NCBI GenBank assembly: GCA_018819135.1
Contig: JAHJQK010000042.1
Location: 1 to 60,978, forward strand
Origin: Pseudomonadota bacterium
GTDB taxonomy: Bacteria > Desulfobacterota > SM23-61
DNA length: 60,978 bases
Direction: 5' to 3'
The position numbers were made by a program, and so were the translations under genes. Each line of letters begins with the position of its first letter. Position 1 is the first letter of the stretch. Positions 16,490 to 25,389 of the stretch are shown here, piece after piece. The notes under the pieces were generated by a model. The model had not been told where the DNA came from. It did no database searches and saw nothing but the letters and a program-made list of their open reading frames with translations.

Positions 16490-17482
16490 ATGAAGAAAAC
16501 AATGTTATTTTTATTGGTATTCGTTGCCATTGGCAGTCTAACGATTCTCCCGATGGCAGAAGCAAAGGCATTCAGGGTGAAGTGGGGGGCGACCAGCGTC
16601 CGATCATCGGGATATGCCCATGCGGTTCTATTTGCCAAGGCGGTCAATCAGGCCTACCCGGGCGAAATCTCGGTTACCGTGGTGGAGACCGGAGGATGGG
16701 TGGAAAACCTGAGCCGGATGCGTATTGGTCTGTTGAAATTGGCCCAGGTAAACCCTGTTTCCGCCTATACCGTCTATAATGGGCTATACGATTTCAAGGA
16801 CCAAAAAAATACCAACATCCGCATGCTGGCCGCGACAGCTATTTCCACCTTTACCTTTGTCGCTGGCAAGGAAACAGGAGTGACCACTCTGGAAGGCTTG
16901 AACGGCATAAAAATGGCATCGAACCCGTTGACCACTTCGGAAAGGCTGGCCAGAATGCTCTTAGAAGCCAACGATATCAAACCCGTTTACAAGTGGGGAG
17001 GGACATCGTCAAACCTCGAAGCCATGAAAGCGAAAACCGTCGATGCCTGGGGGAGACCTGGTTGGCGGGATGGAGGGATCACCGAGCTGGCTTTGTCTAG
17101 ACCTCTTAACTGTCTCCCTGTTACTGACGAACACCTGAAGAAGTACAACGCGAAATTCCCTGCCCATGGGAAATCCATCATAAGCTTCGGGGGTCAGTAT
17201 AAAGGTCAAGATAAGGATTACCAAACTCTGGCTTTCGTCGAAGGGGAAATGTGTGATAAGGATATGCCTGCAGATGTAATTTATAAGATCCTGAAAGCGG
17301 TCTACGCCAAGAGGGCGGAAATGGCTAAGGTAGATGCCTCTTTTAAGGAAGGGGGGCTGGTAAATTTCCCCAAGTTGTCTATGGAATATTTGGATGTTCC
17401 GCTCCATCCAGGAGCCGTCAAGTTTTACCGGGAACTTGGAATGAAAATTCCTGAAAGTTTGTTACCTCCCGAAATGAAATAA
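16490..17482 (+). CDS. TAXI-family TRAP transporter solute-binding protein
   Basis: This is a periplasmic ligand-binding protein for a TRAP transporter. Signal peptide residues 1-26 end MAEAKA. The mature part starts FRVKWGATSVRSSGYAHAV, with the glycine/serine-rich ligand loop typical of TAXI proteins. Length 330 residues. GTG 16481 overlaps the AAGGAGG ribosome site, so the ATG at 16490 is chosen. It is the first transport gene of the cluster, 86 bp after the carboxyltransferase. The ligand is probably an organic acid, given the neighbouring CoA-transferases, but the sequence does not fix which. Confidence 0.85.
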   Translation: MKKTMLFLLVFVAIGSLTILPMAEAKAFRVKWGATSVRSSGYAHAVLFAKAVNQAYPGEISVTVVETGGWVENLSRMRIGLLKLAQVNPVSAYTVYNGLYDFKDQKNTNIRMLAATAISTFTFVAGKETGVTTLEGLNGIKMASNPLTTSERLARMLLEANDIKPVYKWGGTSSNLEAMKAKTVDAWGRPGWRDGGITELALSRPLNCLPVTDEHLKKYNAKFPAHGKSIISFGGQYKGQDKDYQTLAFVEGEMCDKDMPADVIYKILKAVYAKRAEMAKVDASFKEGGLVNFPKLSMEYLDVPLHPGAVKFYRELGMKIPESLLPPEMK

Positions 17483-17512
17483 CCCATCCACTTAACAGAA
17501 GGAGGTTTAAAA

Positions 17513-17917
17513 ATGCGCCAGATCAACCAGAGATTTTTAATCATGATCTTCGCCTGCGTTTTTTTGTCCCTAATGGCTCTGGCCTGTGCAACTACCCAAG
17601 AAAAGGCAGGAGCTGGACCTGCCGCGAGCTTGATCGTCACCCCCAACAGTGGTCTGCCCCAAGATAAGATAACCATTCTTGGCTCCGGCTTCATCCCTGG
17701 AGAGACGATCGAGGTCATAATTGTGGTAGAAGAGGTCCCTACGGACTTGGGAGGAAAGCCCATGGTCAAGAAAGCTAATGAGATGGGTGCCTTCAAGACC
17801 ACCAGTAATATTCCCCGGATGGCCAAACCGGGTGTTTACACCATCAAGGCCATAGGGGATAAGGGGACCATGGCCGTAGCTCCTTTGGATGTAGCAGAAA
17901 AGCCCAAAAAGAAATAA
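17513..17917 (+). CDS. Small envelope protein with IPT/TIG-like domain, possible lipoprotein
   Basis: This 134-residue protein has an N-terminal hydrophobic segment ending LMALAC, an imperfect lipobox, so the Cys may be lipidated. The rest (SLIVTPNSGLPQDKITILGSG onwards) resembles an IPT/TIG beta-sandwich, which often displays a surface or partner-binding face. It lies between the TAXI binding protein (30 bp upstream) and the TRAP permease, and GGAGGT precedes the ATG. It may be an accessory component of the transporter; no function is established. Confidence 0.7.
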   Translation: MRQINQRFLIMIFACVFLSLMALACATTQEKAGAGPAASLIVTPNSGLPQDKITILGSGFIPGETIEVIIVVEEVPTDLGGKPMVKKANEMGAFKTTSNIPRMAKPGVYTIKAIGDKGTMAVAPLDVAEKPKKK

Positions 17918-17960
17918 AAAGCTAAGGAGACAATCGTTTTTTCTTGAGGTTTTAACCCCT

Positions 17961-17995
17961 CCCTCAAAGGGGAGCAAAAGGCTTCCCTTTGAGGG
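17961..17995. other. Intercistronic hairpin before TRAP permease
   Basis: CCCTCAAAGGGGAGC pairs with GCTTCCCTTTGAGGG except for one mismatch, with loop AAAAG. It is followed by AAAGAAGGAGAG, the permease ribosome site, not by a T run. It may stabilise the upstream mRNA or set relative expression of binding protein and permease. Confidence 0.65.
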
Positions 17996-18013
17996 AAAGA
18001 AGGAGAGACCTGG

Positions 18014-19966
18014 ATGAGAGAGCTGCGTGGGTTTTGGAAACATATCGGTATACTGTTGGTCGGTGCATGGGTTGTCCTGGTTATTTATACCTCTCTGGTA
18101 GGAGCCTGGCATCCAGTCATCCAGGGCTCCATCTTTCTAAACTTCGCCTTAGCGTTGGTTTTCCTTTATACCCCTATGAGCAAGACAAAATGGAGGGCTG
18201 AACCACCAAGCTTCCTTAATAAATTTCTCTTCGGCCGGAAGGATTCTCCGGCAGTCCTCGATGTTTTTATGGTGATTGCCAGCATCGTCGTTTGCGGATA
18301 TGTCCTTTTGAACTGGGAGGAAATAACCAGGCAGCGGTGGATGTATCAACCTTATGAACTGGTGTTCAGCGCCATTTTGGGCATTATGCTGCTCGAGGGC
18401 ACCCGGCGAACCACGGGAAACATCATACCCACTCTCGTCCTTGCCTTTCTGGCTTATGCCCTTTTCGGTAGCATCATCCCCGGGTCATTCGGGCATCCAG
18501 GATTCCCCCTCCTTGAGGTTCTTTACCATTATTACATGATGACGGAAGGCTATTGGGGAATGCTCACCGATCTGACCAGTCGGGTCATTGCGGTATTTCT
18601 GCTCCTTGGACCCATATTATTCGCCACCGGGGTGGGAGATACCTTTATGAACCTGGCTCGATTTTTTGGCGGGCGAATCAGCGGCGGTGCCGGGCAAATC
18701 GCCGTAATCTCCAGCGCCTGTTTTGGGACCCTCTCGGGTTCAGCCGTAGCCAATGTGGCCACCACCGGCACTTTTACCATCCCCACGATGAAAAAGTTAG
18801 GCTATCGACCGGAGTTGGCCGGAGCCATCGAAGCCTCCGCCTCTTCCGGAGGACAGATTATGCCCCCGATCATGGGGGTAGGAGCCTTTGTCATGGCGGA
18901 GATGTTGGGCATTCCCTATCTTTACGTATGTGTGGCGGCTATCATTCCCGCCCTCATTTACTTCTTTGGGGTAGGGGCAGGAGTTTTTTTCGCCGCTAAA
19001 AAATATGGCCTGGGGAAAGTGCCGCCGGAACTCATGCCCAAAGCCCGGGAAGTTTTTGCCCTCGGACACATGATCAACCTGCTCATTCCGATTGGCATCC
19101 TTATCTATATTCTGGTCCTATTACTTCCTCCGCAACTGGCCGCCGTAATGGCGCTGCTTGCTGCCATAGCCACCTTTTTGATCGTTGGACTCCTATCCCC
19201 TGGACAACTCTGGAAACGAATCCAAACGATTGGTGGGGCGCTCTCCACCGGGACTATTACCGCCCTGGCCACGCTGATGGTCATGGCGGTTTGCGTACAA
19301 ATGGCCGTATCATTAGTTTCTTTAACAGGCCTCGCCGTTAAAATGTCCGAAGCCATTATGACCTTGGCTGGAGTCAATGTCCTTTTGGCTCTTGTCGCCA
19401 CCATGGTGATGATCATGATCTTGGGCATGGGAATGCCCACGACTGCCGCATACATCATCGGCGCGGCGGTGTTGGGGTCGACATTGATGGGGCTGGAGAT
19501 TAAAGGAATTTCAGCCCATATGTTTATTTTTTATTATTCCGTCCTGGGAAACATCAGTCCACCCGTGTGCGTTGCCGTATATACGGCGGTAACGATATCC
19601 GGCGGAAACTGGCTGCGCATGGCCTTTATCGCTATGAGCCTTTGCATGGGGGCTTATCTTATTCCATTTACCTTCGTATTTTACCCGGCTCTGCTGATGC
19701 AGGGGGAACCAATAAACATCATCTACACCACCCTGACGGCTATGATGGGCGTTTTATTCCTATCCGCCGGGCTTTTCGGATATTTTCTAAAACCCACGAA
19801 TATACTGGAGCGCCTCTTTTTTATCGCCGGGGGGCTTTTACTCTTTAAACCCGGTCTTTCTACGGATTTTGTGGGGTATGCCCTGATTGCCACGGGGATC
19901 ACGATGCAAAAACTTCGACGCACCCCGGTCAAACCCCAACCCGAGTTCGAAGTGAAGACCAAGTAA
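18014..19966 (+). CDS. TRAP transporter fused permease (DctQ-DctM type)
   Basis: This 650-residue polytopic membrane protein has an N-terminal four-helix DctQ-like part (residues 1-115) and a large DctM-like channel (about 130-620). Conserved elements include GRISGGAGQIAVISSACFG, ASASSGGQIMPPIMG and GMGMPTTAAYIIGAA. Fusion of small and large subunits is normal for TAXI-type systems. It lies in the same operon as the TAXI binding protein. AGGAGAG supports the ATG at 18014. It imports its ligand by a cation gradient. Confidence 0.93.
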   Translation: MRELRGFWKHIGILLVGAWVVLVIYTSLVGAWHPVIQGSIFLNFALALVFLYTPMSKTKWRAEPPSFLNKFLFGRKDSPAVLDVFMVIASIVVCGYVLLNWEEITRQRWMYQPYELVFSAILGIMLLEGTRRTTGNIIPTLVLAFLAYALFGSIIPGSFGHPGFPLLEVLYHYYMMTEGYWGMLTDLTSRVIAVFLLLGPILFATGVGDTFMNLARFFGGRISGGAGQIAVISSACFGTLSGSAVANVATTGTFTIPTMKKLGYRPELAGAIEASASSGGQIMPPIMGVGAFVMAEMLGIPYLYVCVAAIIPALIYFFGVGAGVFFAAKKYGLGKVPPELMPKAREVFALGHMINLLIPIGILIYILVLLLPPQLAAVMALLAAIATFLIVGLLSPGQLWKRIQTIGGALSTGTITALATLMVMAVCVQMAVSLVSLTGLAVKMSEAIMTLAGVNVLLALVATMVMIMILGMGMPTTAAYIIGAAVLGSTLMGLEIKGISAHMFIFYYSVLGNISPPVCVAVYTAVTISGGNWLRMAFIAMSLCMGAYLIPFTFVFYPALLMQGEPINIIYTTLTAMMGVLFLSAGLFGYFLKPTNILERLFFIAGGLLLFKPGLSTDFVGYALIATGITMQKLRRTPVKPQPEFEVKTK

Positions 19967-19984
19967 TGGAAATGGAGATTCAAA

Positions 19985-21172
19985 ATGCCTGGACCCCTGG
20001 AAGGAGTAAAAGTACTGAGTTTCGCCCGAGCCCTCGCCGGACCTTTCTGCACCATGCTCCTCTGCGACCTGGGAGCAGAGGTGATCAAGATCGAAGAACC
20101 AGGCAACGGAGATACGGCTCGTCGTAATGGACCCTTTATTGAGGGAATCAGCTCTTATTTTTTAAGCATCAATCGCGGTCAGAAAAGCATTACCCTGAAC
20201 CTGCGCAATGAACGGGCAAAAAAAATCGTCTTCGAACTGGTCAAGAAAGTGGACATCGTGGTGGAAAATTTTAGGCCGGGGGTTATGGGCCGGTTGGGGT
20301 TCAGTTACGAAGCGATTCGCCAGCAAAATCCAAAGATTATTTATGCCTCGTTGTCAGGCTTTGGCCAAAAAGGGCCTTATGCCCAAAAACCGGCTTATGA
20401 CATGATCGCTCAAGGGATGGGTGGAACGGTGAGTATTACCGGAGCGCCGGGGAAGCCCCCCGTGCGGGTTGGTTATTCCATTGGGGATATGGGTGCCGGT
20501 ATGTTTGCCGCCATCGCCATTTTGTCGGCCCTCCATGAGAAGGAGAAAAACGGAGAGGGGCAGTGGATTGACGTGGCCATGCTGGACAGCCAGGTAGCTT
20601 TATGTGAGAATGCCTGCGCCCGCTATTTTACTACCGGCGAGATTCCAAGGCCTTTGGGGTCTAGGCATCCTTTGGTAACCCCCTTCCAGATCTTTCCCAC
20701 CCAAGATGGGTACATTGTGCTTATCACTGTCCCGGAAGAGGATTGGCGGAAATTCTGCAAGGTTGCCGGAAGAGAAGATTGGCTATCCGATAGTCGATTC
20801 CAATCCCCAGCGGATCGGATTGCCAATTATGCCGCCTTTGAGCCTCTCATGAATGAACTCATGAAAACCAAGACCACCGCGGAATGGTTGGCTTTACTGG
20901 AACCTCAAGAAATTATGTGCGGGCCGGTCAACGATATCGCCCAGGTGGTCAACGACCCACATATCCGCGCGCGAGAGATGATCGTTGAGGTGGAACATCG
21001 CCGGGTTGGCAAGCTCAAAGTAATAGGAACCCCTATGAAATTTTCCCGCACTCCCTGTAAAATCGAAAAAGCCTGTCCGGATGTCGGTGAACATACGGTA
21101 GAAGTTCTCTCGGGCATGCTGGGAATGTCGCCCGAAGAGAGCGAGAAGCTGTCTGAGGGGGAAAACCCTTAA
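19985..21172 (+). CDS. CaiB/BaiF (class III) CoA-transferase, first copy
   Basis: This enzyme transfers CoA between carboxylic acids. The N-terminal Rossmann motif is VLSFARALAGPFCTMLLCD; the conserved ENFRPGVMGRLGF and the catalytic Asp in PAYDMIAQGMGG are present. Length 395 residues. It is the first of two adjacent paralogues after the TRAP permease (18 bp gap), so it probably activates the imported acid to its thioester. The two copies are clearly diverged, which suggests different substrates or a two-step exchange. Confidence 0.92.
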   Translation: MPGPLEGVKVLSFARALAGPFCTMLLCDLGAEVIKIEEPGNGDTARRNGPFIEGISSYFLSINRGQKSITLNLRNERAKKIVFELVKKVDIVVENFRPGVMGRLGFSYEAIRQQNPKIIYASLSGFGQKGPYAQKPAYDMIAQGMGGTVSITGAPGKPPVRVGYSIGDMGAGMFAAIAILSALHEKEKNGEGQWIDVAMLDSQVALCENACARYFTTGEIPRPLGSRHPLVTPFQIFPTQDGYIVLITVPEEDWRKFCKVAGREDWLSDSRFQSPADRIANYAAFEPLMNELMKTKTTAEWLALLEPQEIMCGPVNDIAQVVNDPHIRAREMIVEVEHRRVGKLKVIGTPMKFSRTPCKIEKACPDVGEHTVEVLSGMLGMSPEESEKLSEGENP

Positions 21173-21232
21173 CCCGATTCGGTGATTTTCCAAACCAGGA
21201 AGCGGTAAAGCTTTATAGAAAGGAGAAAGTTG

Positions 21233-22423
21233 ATGAAAGGAGCGCTTGCCGGAATTCGGGTGTTAGACTTGACCCGGGCCCTGGCCGGGCCCTATTGCAC
21301 GATGATGTTAGGCGACATGGGAGCAGAAGTGCTGAAGGTTGAATCACCGGATGGAGGAGATGATTCTCGAGCATGGGCGCCGCCGTACATCGGTAAAGAG
21401 AGCGCTTATTACCTCTCCTGCAACCGCAACAAAAAGAGTATTACCCTGAACCTGCGCTCCGCAGAGGCGAAAAAGGTCCTCACCGATCTGATTAAAGTGT
21501 CCGACGTAGTGGTGGAAAATTTCCGCCCGGGAGTGATGACCAAGATGGGTTTCTCCTACGAAACCCTGAAATCCATCGACCCCAGAGTGATCTTCTGCTC
21601 CATCACCGGCTTTGGCAATAAAGGGCCGGACTCCCCCAAGCCGGGGTTCGACCTGATCGCCCAGGGAATGAGCGGTTTCATGTCCTTTACGGGTGAGGTG
21701 GATGGTGGACCCATTAAAGTAGGGGTGGCAATCGCTGATATCAACTCCGGTATGATGGCAGCTTACGGGATTCTAAACGCCCTTTATCACCGGGAGAAAA
21801 CCGGCGAAGGGCAAATGGTGCAGACCTCACTCTTCGAAACCATGCTGGCGCAGCTGACTTTCCAGGCCGGACGGTATTTTGCCACGGGGGCTGCTCCGAA
21901 GCCGGAAGGAAACCGCCATCCTCTCATCGCCCCCTACGAGAGTTTGGCCTGCGCCGACGGATTCATCAACATTGCCGCGGCCAACGACGGGCTCTTCGCC
22001 AGCACCTGCGAGGCCATCGGACTGCCGGAATTGGTCAAGGACCCCCGCTTCCTGAACAACGGTCTCAGGGTCCAGAACCGACAAGACCTCGTCGCCCTGA
22101 TGGAGGAAAAGACCAAAACGTTCAAGCTGAAAGATCTACAGAAGGCCCTGGATGACGTTGGCGTTCCGAATGGTCCGATCTGGTCGGTGGCCCAAGCCCT
22201 TACCTCTGAGCAGGCCTATGCGTTGGAGATGATCAAGGAGATCGATCATCCCACCTGCGGCAAGATCAAGGTCACCGGCATTCCTGTCAAGCTTTCCCAG
22301 ACGCCCGGAACGGTGGAGTTGCCCCCTCCGACCCTGGGGCAACACACGGAAGAGATTCTCACCGAAATTTTAGGGTATTCGAAATCAGAGGTGGAGAGCC
22401 TAAAAAAAGAAAAAGTAATTTAA
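21233..22423 (+). CDS. CaiB/BaiF (class III) CoA-transferase, second copy
   Basis: This is a paralogue of the previous gene with the same fold and motifs: VLDLTRALAGPYCTMMLGD, ENFRPGVMTKMGF, and catalytic Asp in PGFDLIAQGMSG. Length 396 residues. The ATG at 21233 is preferred to the TTG at 21230 because AAGGAGA lies at the right distance. The 60 bp spacer contains no regulatory feature I can see, so it is likely the last gene of the carboxyltransferase/TRAP/CoA-transferase operon. A family A repeat follows. Confidence 0.92.
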   Translation: MKGALAGIRVLDLTRALAGPYCTMMLGDMGAEVLKVESPDGGDDSRAWAPPYIGKESAYYLSCNRNKKSITLNLRSAEAKKVLTDLIKVSDVVVENFRPGVMTKMGFSYETLKSIDPRVIFCSITGFGNKGPDSPKPGFDLIAQGMSGFMSFTGEVDGGPIKVGVAIADINSGMMAAYGILNALYHREKTGEGQMVQTSLFETMLAQLTFQAGRYFATGAAPKPEGNRHPLIAPYESLACADGFINIAAANDGLFASTCEAIGLPELVKDPRFLNNGLRVQNRQDLVALMEEKTKTFKLKDLQKALDDVGVPNGPIWSVAQALTSEQAYALEMIKEIDHPTCGKIKVTGIPVKLSQTPGTVELPPPTLGQHTEEILTEILGYSKSEVESLKKEKVI

Positions 22424-22442
22424 ACCTAAAAAAAACGATTTA

Positions 22443-22575
22443 CCACAGAGGGCACAGCGCGGCAAAGCCGCAACCAAAAGAAATCACCCCCTCCCAACCC
22501 TCCCCCCTCGAGGGGGAGGGATAGGGTGGGGGGGATTGCTTAATAAAATATTGATAAATTGCACGTTAGTAGTAC
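22443..22575. repeat. Family A GC-rich repeat, copy A2
   Basis: This is the reverse orientation of A1, with core CCCCCTCGAGGGGG and flanks AATCACCCCCTCCCAACCC and AGGGATAGGGTGGGGGGG, then ATTGCTTAATAAA and GTTAGTAGTACAGAG. A family D arm precedes it (CCACAGAGGGCACAG) and the opposite arm (TCTCTGCGTTCTCTGTGGTG reversed) reaches into the next gene at 22617-22663. Confidence 0.85.
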
Positions 22576-22591
22576 AGAGAAAAGATTGAGC

Positions 22592-23347
22592 TTATTTTGT
22601 TTTTTTAACTATGAAATTAATCTCCGTGTTCTCTGCGTTCTCTGTGGTGAAATTTCTTTTTGGTCGGCACGCTTTTACGCAAAGCCCGCAAATGTTCTGG
22701 CTGATGCCGGCTGCTTTTACCAGCGCTTTGATTTGATGATAACACCCGATGTGGTCAAAGTCCTCCGGTTTTTCCTTGAGGGATTGAGAAGGGCAGGAGG
22801 ATAAACAGGCCCGGCATTCCCCACATCCCCAAGATATTGGTTCATCCGTTTCCAGGGGCATATTCGTAAGCACGGTGATCAGCCGTTGCCTTGAACCGAA
22901 TTGGTGGGTGACCAAAAGATTGTTGCGGCCGATCCATCCCAGCCCGGCCTGAACGGCTACATGCTTATGGGACACGTGGGCGCGTTGATTCTCCCAATCC
23001 ACAATCTGGGAGGCAGGGATCGGGAGAGCTTCCCATCCCCGGGACTGAATAAAATTCGTCATCTTCAAACCGAGCTCATCCAGGAACATATTGGCCCGCT
23101 GGTAATGGAAGAAATAAAGTTTCGTGGGGCCATCCGCAATATCCTCCAAAACTCGATCGGATAAACGAAAAGCCACCGAAATGGCCTTGTCCAAACCTTC
23201 CATGGTCTTTTTAGATAAAGAGCAATGCCGCTCCGGCAAGCCTGCTATATCGGCCACCCCAAAAAGCGAAACCCCCTCTCGGATGGCGAATTCTTTTAGT
23301 TGTCCATAATTTTCTTTTTCCGACTCTGCTTTAATTTCTCGGTTCAT
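22592..23347 (-). CDS. Epoxyqueuosine reductase-like double [4Fe-4S] protein
   Basis: This 251-residue protein has a flavin- or cobalamin-reductase-like N-terminal part with QAGLGWIGRNNLLVT. A ferredoxin module follows with CGECRACLSSCPSQ and, further on, ICGLCVKACRP, giving eight Cys for two [4Fe-4S] clusters as in QueG and reductive dehalogenases. QueG itself is longer and carries C-terminal HEAT repeats, absent here; the substrate is unknown. The ATG at 23347 follows GGAGAAAGTA; the longer frame from 23359 is rejected. The last 16 residues (ENAENTEINFIVKKTK) are read from a family D repeat, so the native C terminus has been replaced or extended. Confidence 0.75.
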   Translation of the reverse strand: MNREIKAESEKENYGQLKEFAIREGVSLFGVADIAGLPERHCSLSKKTMEGLDKAISVAFRLSDRVLEDIADGPTKLYFFHYQRANMFLDELGLKMTNFIQSRGWEALPIPASQIVDWENQRAHVSHKHVAVQAGLGWIGRNNLLVTHQFGSRQRLITVLTNMPLETDEPISWGCGECRACLSSCPSQSLKEKPEDFDHIGCYHQIKALVKAAGISQNICGLCVKACRPKRNFTTENAENTEINFIVKKTK

Positions 23348-23384
23348 TACTTTCTCCATATAAAGGGTGCTTAGGGGAATCTGC

Positions 23385-23834
23385 TTATGGCTTTCTTAAT
23401 CCAGTTATCCCTATCCGATTTAAACTTGCATGAATATCTGACAATATTTTCCGCGAATAAAAACTGGAAGACAAAATTCCATTGTAGATAGCTCTTAAAT
23501 CTTGAGGGCTTAAGTCGCCCTTTATTTCTATGTTTTGGTTTGCCTCTAAAGATTTCAAGTCTTCGGAATAGGGGGGTTCATCATAATCCAGAACCAGAAA
23601 ACAATTTTGCTCAAATGGATACTTGGTTTTATCAAAACGAAAAAACCGGTGGGGGAATTTTTTCCCGCCTTTTTCAAAATCACTTATTGATGTTGTTGTA
23701 GTGCAGATGTGGGCAATAATTGGGCTTGTTAGGGGGCCGGAATCACCTAAACAGATAAACCATCTTGTTTTTATCTCTCCCCCAAATTGCGGATATGGAA
23801 AATCTTTCCATTTGAATATTGTGCCAGGTTTCAA
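23385..23834 (-). CDS. Putative toxin paired with Panacea/SocA antitoxin
   Basis: This 149-residue protein starts KPGTIFKWKDFPYPQFGGEI and continues KTRWFICLGDSG, reminiscent of the first beta strands of PemK/MazF-like toxins, though I cannot place it in a named family with certainty. It starts at TTG 23834, overlapping the antitoxin stop by four bases (TTGA), so it is translationally coupled to the Panacea-domain gene. That arrangement, antitoxin first, is common for Panacea pairs, whose toxins are very diverse. Composition is AT-rich compared with the metabolic genes around the island. Toxin identity is an inference from coupling. Confidence 0.6.
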   Translation of the reverse strand: MKPGTIFKWKDFPYPQFGGEIKTRWFICLGDSGPLTSPIIAHICTTTTSISDFEKGGKKFPHRFFRFDKTKYPFEQNCFLVLDYDEPPYSEDLKSLEANQNIEIKGDLSPQDLRAIYNGILSSSFYSRKILSDIHASLNRIGITGLRKP

Positions 23835-24398
23835 CGGGAAGCTTCTTCAATGGATTTATAAATGAGATAACTTTCTTCCGCGACAGATAATTCCTTAGGG
23901 TCTTTATTTTTTAAATCCCCATCAAAAGTCAATTCATATTCAATAATGGAATTAGGTTTTTTCCCCCATGTTCTTTTCCATGCTTTAATTTCTTGATGGC
24001 TTGATTCGCTCATTTCATTTGATTTTACAAATTTATTGGCAAATATTTCAATTAACCTTTTCATTTCATTAATTTCGTAAGGGGAAAAGAAATCCAAGTT
24101 CGCTTTCCCTTTTGCGATAATTACGTATTTGTCTTCCCCAACATGTTTGAATTTAAAACATTCAGTCTCGTAAGATCCCCTTTTCTCATAAATTTCTATC
24201 GGCACTGGTCCTCTTTCCATCGCCCTGAACTTCAGGCCCAAAGCAGGCCTCCCTGTTTCTTTAATGCTGTCAAACTCCAAAAAGGCCAAATATTTATAAA
24301 GATATGTTTGATATAAAGGCTGTCTTGTGGCTTTTTTATGCCCTTCAGCAAAAAAGCATATGGCATTTTCGATTTTTTTCTTTTTGATAAGGTATCAT
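23831..24398 (-). CDS. Panacea/SocA-domain (DUF4065) antitoxin, frameshifted in poly-A
   Basis: The uninterrupted frame (23831-24289) begins at a non-canonical point and lacks the first 36 residues of the domain. Reading further upstream recovers them: YQKEK, then IENAICFFAEGHKKATRQPL and YQTYLYKYLAFLEFDS, which fit a Panacea N terminus, and family motifs TGRPALGLKFRAMERGPVP follow. The ATG at 24398 opens in another frame; the frames join if one base is removed from the seven-T run at 24373-24379 (A7 in the mRNA). It is thus a +1 homopolymer frameshift: pseudogene, sequencing error, or transcriptional slippage. The restored length would be 188 residues. The family neutralises its cognate toxin. 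Confidence 0.7.
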
Positions 24399-24457
24399 AG
24401 GTGTCTTCTTAGATGGGCGCTCCGATTTCTTTCAATTAACGGAAAACCCAATTATAT

Positions 24458-24913
24458 CTAATCTTCCATATTACCCTTTTTTCCTGCTTTATTTGGTATC
24501 TCTTGCTTATCATCAACGTTTTTATTAGTGGTGCCCTTCGTAAAACTTGTTGTGGGAAGGAAAACGGCAGGCCATGGACCTCGTGAGGTTAGGGTTAAAA
24601 CAAAATCCCTGGTGGCAGAATATAGGATGGAAGAGCCTCCAACTGCTACCAGTTCCTCCATTTCATTTTCGGGAATTTTTTTATCGATCCTGAAAAAACC
24701 GACGATGCCAATATCGATCTTGTAAGGAACGAATTCTTCATCTGACAATGCCTTAAGAACAAGCGTCACCCGCCAAATTCTCTCTTCTTTAGAAATTAGC
24801 GAAACACTATTGGTCACATTGAGGTCCGCTCTGGACCCCTTAGCAGAAGATTTAAACTTCGGATTGGCCTCGAAAAAAACTTTTATAAAAAAATATTTTT
24901 CAAGCTGCAGCAT
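24458..24913 (-). CDS. SecB-like chaperone of a toxin-antitoxin-chaperone operon
   Basis: This 151-residue protein has the SecB fold signature: a KYFFIKVFFEAN opening strand, VTLVLKA and IGIVGFFRID strands, then LVAVGGSSILYSATRDFVLT and SRGPWPAVFLPTTSF, matching SecB's ILFPYARE and GGFPPLYLAPVNF. It overlaps the end of the HigA-like antitoxin. With toxin and antitoxin it forms a tripartite TAC operon, in which the SecB-like protein stabilises the antitoxin (known from Mycobacterium tuberculosis Rv1955-1957). The ATG at 24913 is chosen; TTG 24940 is possible but would merge with the ribosome site. The C-terminal 30 residues are polar and probably disordered. Confidence 0.8.
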   Translation of the reverse strand: MLQLEKYFFIKVFFEANPKFKSSAKGSRADLNVTNSVSLISKEERIWRVTLVLKALSDEEFVPYKIDIGIVGFFRIDKKIPENEMEELVAVGGSSILYSATRDFVLTLTSRGPWPAVFLPTTSFTKGTTNKNVDDKQEIPNKAGKKGNMED

Positions 24914-25388
24914 GGGTTTTGGCAATTTCCTTCTCCTCAAGAATAGGTTCCTTGCTTTTTATCAGCATCAACTTTGAAAATGCTCCGATAGTTGTCCTTG
25001 AAACTACAGGATCTTGCCAATATTTTTCATATAACTGGGAAGAGACTTGCAGAGCCGGGGCGTAAACTTGTCTTTCTTGATCAAACTTAAAATCATAAGT
25101 CCACCCAACTTGGGTATCTTCTGGAGCTACATGGGTATGGAGCATCCCACCAACAGCTCTCGCCAGGCGGACCATGGTTTCCAGGGTAAAGTTAACATTT
25201 CCCCTGAGAATCTTAGTTACATATGCCGGGCTAACATGGAGCACTTTGGCAAGATCCGCTTTGCTGATCTTTTTTTGTTCCATCAACCGATATATGTTGT
25301 CTGTGAAGTCAAGGATCGCCTCGGCGACCCAATAACTCTCTCTCTTTTGGGCTTCAGCATATAATTTATTAAATGATTTTCTTTTCAT
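24900..25388 (-). CDS. higA: HigA-like Xre antitoxin with C-terminal extension
   Basis: This 162-residue protein has an Xre helix-turn-helix (about residues 27-80, KISKADLAKVLHVSPAYVTK then ILRGNVNFTLETMVRLARA). About 80 residues follow, including VGWTYDFKFDQERQVYAPAL, longer than a minimal HigA. In known TAC systems such a tail is the chaperone-addiction region bound by the SecB-like protein, and the neighbour here fits. The ATG at 25388 lies one base after the toxin stop and follows AAGGTGAG; an upstream start at 25412 overlaps the toxin. It probably represses its own operon through the palindrome at 25799. Confidence 0.85.
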   Translation of the reverse strand: MKRKSFNKLYAEAQKRESYWVAEAILDFTDNIYRLMEQKKISKADLAKVLHVSPAYVTKILRGNVNFTLETMVRLARAVGGMLHTHVAPEDTQVGWTYDFKFDQERQVYAPALQVSSQLYEKYWQDPVVSRTTIGAFSKLMLIKSKEPILEEKEIAKTHAAA

Positions 25389-25389
25389 C

